Shown here piece by piece: positions 6,001 to 8,424 of a DNA stretch of 8,424 nucleotides. Made by a program: the position numbers and the translations under genes. Each line of letters starts with the position of its first letter. Position 1 is the first letter of the stretch. Origin of the DNA: Bordetella parapertussis (GTDB taxonomy: Bacteria > Pseudomonadota > Gammaproteobacteria > Burkholderiales > Burkholderiaceae_C); the NCBI GenBank assembly GCA_943328885.2, contig CALQBT020000093.1, positions 1 to 8,424 of the forward strand, written 5' to 3'. The notes under the pieces were generated by a model. It had not been told where the DNA came from. It saw only the letters and a list, made by a program, of their open reading frames with translations, and did no database searches.

Positions 6001-8424
6001 ATCGCAATGCCGCCGTACAGGCCTAGCGCGAGCGACAGGCCGAGCTCAGGCTTTTCCTGGCCGCCAGTGCCCGCCGCCGCCGCGCCGTTCTTGAAGACTG
6101 GCAAGGTCCAGTCATTGACATAGAAGCCGTCCAGCACATCGAGCGGATTGCCCGAAGACATGGCTTTCTGGATGCCAAAAGTGTCGAAGCCGAAAGACAG
6201 ATCCACATTGGCCTTGACCGATCCCAGCGCGCCGATGGCGATCGAAATCCAAGCCAACGGCGGGAACGGGACCGGGATCTTCGCCAGCGTGATGTCGAAG
6301 CCGAAACTGAACTGCAGCAAAGGCAGCTCGTAGGTGAACAGCGTCGCGTTGCCGCCGCTGAAGACCTTGGCCCAGTTGCCGATGTCGGTCAGGTAAGGCA
6401 TGAACTGCAGGCCGGAGCGCGCTGTTGCCGTGCCGGTCTTGCCGCCCGAGGCCATCGTGGTCAGGCTGGACACCTGGCTGAGCAGGCTGCTGCCCGCGCT
6501 GCCGGTCAGGGCCGTTGACTGTCCCGTGACAAAGCTCACGTTGGGCGTGCCCAGGTGATAGATGCTGCCGAGCGGCAGACCGGCGCCCGCGGATAGCAGC
6601 GTCCGCACCAGGTCGGGCATGTTCAGCGCAAACTGCACCGCATCCAGGAACGACCAGTCGAGTGCCGGCAGATGCTGGCTGGGCTGGGTGATCCTGACGG
6701 TTTCGTACACCGTGTCGATCAGGCCACGCAGCGTCGGGTCGCTGGATTTGCCCAAGGCCTCGCGGGCCGGATCGAGGACGATTGCCAGTCCGGGAATGGG
6801 CGTGATCAAGGTGGTGACGACGTTGCGGAACGGCTCGGCCACTGCGGCGACCTTACTGGCGATCGGCAGCAGGAAATCGACCACCGCTGAATGCATGTCC
6901 AGACGCAGGTTCTGGATCGAAATGTCCGGGAAAGCCACGGTCTTGTCGCCCAGATGCCAATTCCAGTCGAGCACAAAGTCGGCCATCAACTTCGGCAAAC
7001 CGACTGCGGACAGCTCGACGCCGAGGCGCAGGTTGGACTGCACGCCAAAGTCAACGCTCAGCACGCTCTTGGGGTTGGACATCACTTGGTCGAGCGACAA
7101 GCGCCCGGCCGAGTCGCCTTTGAGGTCGATGTTGAGGTGCCCGACCAATCCGCTGCCCTGGAAACCCAGCTTGCTGAGATCGCTGTCTTCGTCGGTGACC
7201 GACGCTGTGAAGAAAAGCAGCTTGCCACTGCCGGAGAACGGCGTGACGACCGATGTGTCCTTTGGGTCGCCATCCAGGTAGGCGCTGATGTCCAGACCCA
7301 GCTCGGGCTTGGTCGGGTCCAGGTTGGTGCCCAGGAAGAAGCCCTTGCTCGCTGACAGGCCGATGCCGAAGTCGTAATGCCACTTCGCGTCGAGCGAGAA
7401 GCCACCCGCCACATCCAGTGCAAAGCCCGGAATGTCGAACGACAGCGGGATGTCGATGCCGGTGGCCAGGATCGTGCCGCCCAGGCTCATGTCGAAACGG
7501 ATCGCGTCGACGCCGCTGGTCGGCAGGGCCATGCCGGGCGTCCAGGTGATCTGGCGCTGGCCCGTGACGCTGTAGAACGCGATGTCGACGTCGCCGATGT
7601 CGATGCCGGGGATGCTGTTGTGGTCCTGCAGGATGCCCAAGCCCAACTTGCCGCCGGACTTGTCGCTGCCAAAGGTGTCGAACAGGACCTGCCGAATCAG
7701 CTCGACAGGCTTGCCTGGACCGGCGAGCTTTTTGCGCAAATCCTGCAGCAAGCCGCCCCGCAAGCCGCTGATCATTTGGCCGGCATCGGCTAGGCCGCTG
7801 CCGATGAACGGAATGTTGCTGGCCAAGCTGCTCTGGAACAGGTCTTGCACCGCGCCCAGGCCCATGTCCACACCGTCGAGCACGATGGTCGGGTCGTAGA
7901 GCATCTGCAGCAACGCGTTCTTGCCGCTGCTGGCGAGGTCGAAGTCGGGTAGCTTGACCACCAGCGCCTGCGGGTCACCCGCCTGGCTCAGGCCTGCCAG
8001 CTGGCGCACCAAGGCCGCGAGCCCGTCGTCACCGAGGTCGGCATTGGTCTGCGCCTGCAGCGTGCCCAGGCGCAGCGACCGGCCGAGCACTGAAGCGGTC
8101 AGCGGCAGGCGCAAGTCGAATGCGCCGGTGACATCGAACACCGGCTTGCCTTGCACCAGCTTGATCTCCAGCGCCGCCGGCGCTGCGGTCGACGCCTTGC
8201 CGTCGGCGTCGAAGGCGACCGTGCCGCCTTCGACACCCAACTGCAGCGGACCGACGTTGAAGCTCAGGTTGATGTCCTTGGCCTGCACGTTCGCGGTCAG
8301 CGCCAAGCGGGTGCCCTTGCCACTGACGGCGTCGTAATCCTCCAGGCCGACCTTCAGCGCGTGGGTCGCGTCAGGCAGGCTCAGGCCCAAGCGCAGCTGC
8401 AAGTCGGCACCGAGGTCCAGCCTG
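1..8424 (-). CDS. giant multidomain RTX / filamentous-haemagglutinin-like surface adhesin, internal fragment open at both ends
   Basis: Frame with codons starting at 8423, 8420 and so on is open for about 2,807 codons with no stop, and neither terminus is inside the window. The protein is rich in Gly, Ala, Ser, Thr, Leu, Val and Asp, and I found no cysteine. Domain order is: beta-rich N-terminal part with two helical stretches, EF-hand-like loop, RTX nonapeptides, cadherin-like sandwich, Asp-box propeller with a discoidin-like insert, second cadherin-like sandwich, and a long haemagglutinin-type beta-strand repeat region. Such proteins are generally exported and act outside the cell in adhesion, biofilm or surface-layer roles, and RTX blocks fold on binding calcium after type I export. 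A precise role, ligand and secretion route cannot be read from this fragment. Database names for such proteins are usually 'beta strand repeat-containing', 'LEPR-XLL domain' or 'calcium-binding' protein, but the diagnostic N-terminus is not visible. Confidence is high for the gene and moderate for adhesin function. Confidence 0.95.
3..578 (-). repeat. tandem protein repeat of about 88-100 residues, two full copies and the start of a third
   Basis: Copy A spans 578-279 (300 bases, 100 residues), copy B spans 278-15 (264 bases, 88 residues), and a third begins at 14 and runs off the window. Each starts at a (S/A)VGG or TVGG boundary. Shared sequence includes (S/A)xVGGxLxxxSxxGxIxQSxA, then a GxxSxxAxxGxIxL segment, then VSIT and SGxLxLxSTxxxxLG. 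Copy A carries an extra 12 residues around GVSGSDRAGND. The copies are diverged at the DNA level, so this is an old protein repeat and not a recent duplication. Confidence 0.75.
651..761 (-). other. SAGQGVGSATTPLVI-type haemagglutinin turn motif, residues 2555-2591
   Basis: The string SAGQGVGSATTPLVIAADRL followed by ALQSSQGDSYLRETDGL matches a motif often seen in filamentous-haemagglutinin-like proteins, of the form 'GIG....NPL.I....L......G..YL.E.DGL'. It immediately precedes the tandem repeats at the left edge, and probably marks the boundary between two beta-helix modules. Confidence 0.5.
1356..1478 (-). other. small GSGSGA / GGGYxxGDxLTV module within the beta-helix region, residues 2316-2356
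   Basis: The stretch LLGGSGSGATATFTVTGGVV leads to TNVVIHSLGGGYQQGDILTV. The form 'GGSGSGA.ATFTV.GG.VT.V.I...G.GY..GD.LTV' is a small beta module that I know from phage structural and tail proteins and other very large repeat proteins. It interrupts the rung pattern, since the following strands (FALTVTSLAELEGLHI) resume it. Role unknown; it may be a lateral loop or an acquired module. Confidence 0.55.
2000..2840 (-). other. beta-rich linker region between the second sandwich and the haemagglutinin-like repeats, residues 1862-2141
   Basis: This stretch is still in frame, with no recognised named domain. It shows successive short strands such as NGMRLGRSALDDVRLTP, ADRIVLNLGNSTS, VFALDLNNDAQNNLGDDSL, GELVIQGDVVRLVG and KLVLNVSDSITLQSIKL. 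The acidic, asparagine-rich LDLNNDAQNNLGDD stretch (around 2585-2530) could bind calcium. The later part (LRIVATRLTLDADLIVKDA) begins to look like the right-handed beta-helix rungs found further on. Probably a structural stalk. Confidence 0.4.
2841..3206 (-). other. cadherin/VCBS-like beta-sandwich, copy 2, residues 1740-1861
   Basis: Strand order resembles copy 1: an APNLILPEQFAVS entry, ANIVLTQGSLYDADNNDLAS, then TLSVTLAVERGALAVNTL, GLTMTITGKLSALSTFLANA, GNLTYASDKGVVKGG and LTVTVSDSVNQTV. The DADNND string at 3122-3105 is the kind of acidic loop that binds calcium in cadherin-like domains. The closing 'LTVTVSDSVN' is very typical of repeated sandwich domains in large RTX adhesins. This copy is more complete and longer than copy 1. 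Together the two copies bracket the propeller. Confidence 0.7.
3219..4640 (-). other. Asp-box (BNR) beta-propeller-like region, residues 1262-1735, interrupted by a discoidin-like insert
   Basis: Asp-box motifs of the S-x-D-x-G-x-x-W type occur as SSDAGLSW (4544-4521), SRNAGATW (4418-4395) and STNKGQSW (3374-3351), with a weaker TSDAALSW at 4640-4617. Between them are blade-like strands of the form SPDGQSIAAMSGSG, SDDGKTLLAAAG, DASGKSLLASTADGRVFIAD and SSDGNALIGVASG. Counting strand cycles by eye gives about seven units, with the insert after the fourth. Asp boxes are turn motifs in sialidase-like, Vps10-like and photosystem-assembly (YCF48-like) propellers. The sialidase Arg-Ile-Pro motif and an arginine triad are not evident, so I infer a binding role and not hydrolysis. 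Blade three carries extra, less typical sequence (around 4260-4320, including QQEKYFNNVFDWG). Confidence 0.65.
3657..4076 (-). other. discoidin (F5/8 type C)-like domain inserted in the propeller, residues 1450-1589
   Basis: The domain begins AITAVSASSSNSASSEGAAN, followed by LVDGRSDTKYLNKDKAGSG, an aliphatic strand, IDFTTASDASDRDPTSYVLY, GS and, after a Thr/Ser-rich turn, SFKYYKLVFPTLRS and MQLAELKLGDG. The elements 'S.S..EGAANL.DG...TKYLN', 'TT..D...RDP.SY.LYGS' and '..YYKL.F.......MQLAEL.L' are typical of F5/8 type C or galactose-binding-like domains attached to bacterial surface proteins. In the family these jelly-roll domains bind carbohydrate or lipid and often a calcium ion near the 'EGAANL.DG' loop. 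The length of 140 residues fits. It is the best candidate for a ligand-binding site in the window. Confidence 0.7.
4689..4967 (-). other. cadherin/VCBS-like beta-sandwich, copy 1, residues 1153-1245
   Basis: The domain has the strand pattern seen in repeated beta-sandwiches of bacterial adhesins: an entry PPSYSAVRG, strand LNFSG, ATVTLSAVDGVFVAAG, NVTVGG, ARTFTGTLANLNSYF, GNVFYRYTG and a last strand RTLTVSIA. The core 'TVTLS..DG.....G......G......GTLANLN.....GNV.Y......' is the feature I use. It follows the RTX block after a proline-rich linker (LPPSMLGAFGPLPGAP) and precedes the propeller. A related copy lies on the other side of the propeller. Likely a structural spacer or binding module. 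Confidence 0.6.
5100..5444 (-). other. RTX calcium-binding nonapeptide block (hemolysin-type repeats), residues 994-1108
   Basis: The block opens with GAGDDRLDA (5444) and GGDGNDTIL (5381). It then runs as six contiguous nonapeptides from 5261 to 5100: GAGNDSLTG, GAGNDILFG, GQGSNQLSG, DAGKDTLYA, LLGVNKLSG and GDGVDTYVF. The first two of these match the GGxGxDxUx consensus closely; the third to fifth are eroded. The final unit ends in the DTYVF form common at the close of RTX blocks. Known behaviour of the family is to wind into a parallel beta-roll with calcium bound between turns, outside the cell after type I export. Unusually, the block is in the middle of the protein, with about 1,700 more residues after it in the window, so it is not the usual pre-C-terminal block. 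About 39 residues between the second unit and the contiguous array are not RTX-like. Confidence 0.9.
5850..5885 (-). other. degenerate EF-hand-like calcium loop, residues 847-858
   Basis: The loop reads SFLGDGRIRASE and keeps the second half of the EF-hand signature: Asp-5, Gly-6, Ile-8 and Glu-12. Positions 1 and 3, normally Asp and Asp/Asn, are Ser and Leu. An upstream DANGQ at residues about 839-843 could supply ligands in an expanded loop. A hydrophobic helix follows (VLAMMLYP). It sits between a Gly-rich beta region and the RTX block, and may bind calcium weakly or be a relic. Confidence 0.4.
6693..6896 (-). other. helix-rich segment 2 of the giant protein, residues 510-577
   Basis: A second predominantly helical stretch: AVVDFLLPIASKVAAVAEPF, a VVTTLITPIPGL turn, then LDPAREALGKSSDPTLRGLI and TVYETVR. 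Like the first segment it has a Pro-Ile-Pro turn between two amphipathic helices and is embedded in beta-rich sequence, so the two may be distant copies of one structural unit. It is followed by the LDWSFLDAVQFALNMPDLVR helix and then low-complexity Ser/Gly/Thr sequence (residues about 625-665). No catalytic motif is visible. Confidence 0.4.
7668..7922 (-). other. helix-rich segment 1 of the giant protein, residues 168-252
   Basis: This segment breaks the surrounding beta pattern. It has spaced leucines and few glycine turns: LLQMLYDPTIVLDGVDMGL, then VQDLFQSSL, an IPFIGSGLADAGQMI stretch, LLQDLRKKL and VELIRQVLFDTFG. The IPFIG-type turn between two amphipathic helices is a pattern I associate with very large repeat adhesins, but no name or function is established for it. 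It is followed directly by a conserved-looking GIDIGDVDIAFYSV strand, where the beta-rich pattern resumes. It could be a helical hairpin or cap between beta domains. Confidence 0.4.

Larger units (their letters stand above)
5886..8423 (-). other. N-terminal (within window) beta-rich structural region, residues 1-846
   Basis: This long stretch has no enzyme motif that I recognise. It alternates short amphipathic beta-strands (for example LGLDISAYLDG, VDLSFGFDTFGIQ, FALDVAGGFSLDAKW) with Gly/Asp turns, and is interrupted by two helix-rich segments listed separately. Strands such as LSFDIPGFALDVAGG and LGLSLALGLYGGIAIGP resemble the long extended domains found in giant bacterial surface proteins upstream of RTX or haemagglutinin repeats; that comparison is from memory and not from a search. 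A hydrophobic run around 6219-6255 (LAWISIAIGALGSV) is short and flanked by polar beta-strands, so I read it as buried core and not as a membrane helix. It probably forms a stalk or scaffold. Function is unknown. Confidence 0.55.

Noticed and set aside
6219..6255. A transmembrane helix at LAWISIAIGALGSV
   Set aside because: The hydrophobic run is short, and is flanked by beta-strand patterns and proline with no positive-inside residues. It is more likely buried beta core.
1..8424. CRISPR array, tRNA, rRNA, terminator or promoter
   Set aside because: No regular short direct repeats with unique spacers, no tRNA-like or rRNA-like sequence, and no non-coding gap in which a promoter or terminator would be expected. 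The repetitive look of the DNA comes from protein repeats.

Overview
The whole 8.4 kb window lies inside one protein-coding gene on the minus strand. Reading the reverse complement from base 8423 down to base 3, I translated about 2,807 consecutive codons by hand and met no stop codon. No start codon, ribosome binding site, promoter, terminator, RNA gene or intergenic gap is visible, and both ends of the gene lie outside the window. The fragment alone would weigh roughly 280 kDa. The codons are strongly GC-rich (CTG, GGC, ACC, GTG and ATC dominate). This fits a high-GC proteobacterium, perhaps of the Burkholderiales, but the taxon is only a guess.

In protein order (right to left on the map), residue 1 is the codon at 8423. 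Residues 1 to about 850 (8423 to 5886) are a beta-rich, glycine- and aspartate-rich structural region with two helix-rich stretches (residues 168-252 and 510-577). It ends in a degenerate EF-hand-like loop (847-858). Residues 994-1108 hold a calcium-binding RTX block of GGxGxDxLx nonapeptides. A cadherin/VCBS-like beta-sandwich follows (1153-1245). Next comes a seven-unit beta-propeller-like region with Asp-box motifs (1262-1735), which carries a 140-residue discoidin (F5/8 type C)-like insert (1450-1589). A second cadherin/VCBS-like sandwich comes after it (1740-1861). The remainder, to residue 2807, is a long beta-strand-repeat region of the filamentous-haemagglutinin kind. It contains a small Gly-Ser-Gly module and ends in a tandem repeat of about 88-100 residues that continues off the left edge.

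The combination of RTX repeats, cadherin-like and discoidin-like domains, beta-helix repeats and no cysteine in the translation points to a very large secreted or surface-attached calcium-dependent adhesin. It is not an enzyme as far as can be seen. Type I secretion is plausible because of the RTX block. The signals that would decide the route (N-terminal retention or signal region, C-terminal secretion signal) are not in the window. The most unusual part is the central arrangement: a propeller with a discoidin-like domain inserted in it, flanked on both sides by related beta-sandwich domains.
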